64,000 nucleotides of DNA from Leptasterias polaris. Taxonomy: Eukaryota; Echinodermata; Asteroidea; Forcipulatida; Asteriidae. The stretch is from positions 4,464,001-4,528,000 of the forward strand of contig JAZGTN010000025.1 in the NCBI GenBank assembly GCA_037783415.1, read 5' to 3'. The DNA itself is not shown here. Below are more notes on the stretch, generated by a model. The model did no database searches. It was not told where the DNA came from and saw only the letters and a list, made by a program, of their open reading frames with translations. The first letter of the stretch is position 1.

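Overview
The window is eukaryotic and AT-rich. It has many small exons with GT/AG borders, tRNA-derived SINE-like repeats, MITE-like elements and a full-length Ty3/gypsy retrotransposon. No bacterial-type gene organisation is present. The style fits a marine invertebrate, possibly an echinoderm or other invertebrate deuterostome, but no diagnostic gene fixes the taxon.

Nearly all host coding sequence is on the minus strand and looks like one enormous mosaic gene that runs off both ends of the window; several tandem paralogues cannot be excluded. I resolved 87 probable exons totalling about 15.6 kb, roughly 5,200 codons. They fall into three module classes. (1) Sixteen copies of a domain of about 130-150 residues with one Cys near each end. 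It resembles the discoidin/F5/8C (galactose-binding-like) fold and is usually split into an A exon and a B exon. (2) Forty-nine Thr/Pro-rich, mucin-like linker exons, including one 616-codon exon made of about 41 copies of a 15-residue repeat. (3) Seven copies of a 23-residue mini-exon with a conserved Gly-rich start and a V-T-S-[DN]-x-[ST]-S-F-x-F-T end. All modules are bounded by phase-1 introns, and the A/B intron is phase 0, so any module can be duplicated or skipped without breaking the frame. The expected product is a long secreted or surface glycoprotein in which compact beta-sandwich domains alternate with O-glycosylated stalks.

Layout in plus coordinates (transcription runs from high to low). 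1-9.4 kb: mini-exon cassettes, a type III domain (D16) and MITE/SINE debris. 10.2-23.2 kb: three nearly identical 4.33-kb tandem units, each with one type I domain, five linker exons and one mini-exon. 23.5-33.4 kb and 43.3-47.3 kb: alternating type I and type II domains. 33.5-43.1 kb: a young gypsy element with 1.95-kb LTRs, gag and pol, inserted antisense in an intron; its empty target site survives in a neighbouring duplicate. 48.1-49.7 kb: a second type III domain (D4). 51.2-53.1 kb: the giant Thr-repeat exon. 54.5-56.4 kb: two TIR-bounded elements, one with a THAP-like fragment. 57.2-64 kb: three divergent domains (D3-D1), one of them in a single fused exon, plus a local duplication that left a dead half-exon.

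Exon borders were read by eye from splice consensus, reading frame and agreement between copies. The fold assignment and the single-gene model are inferences.
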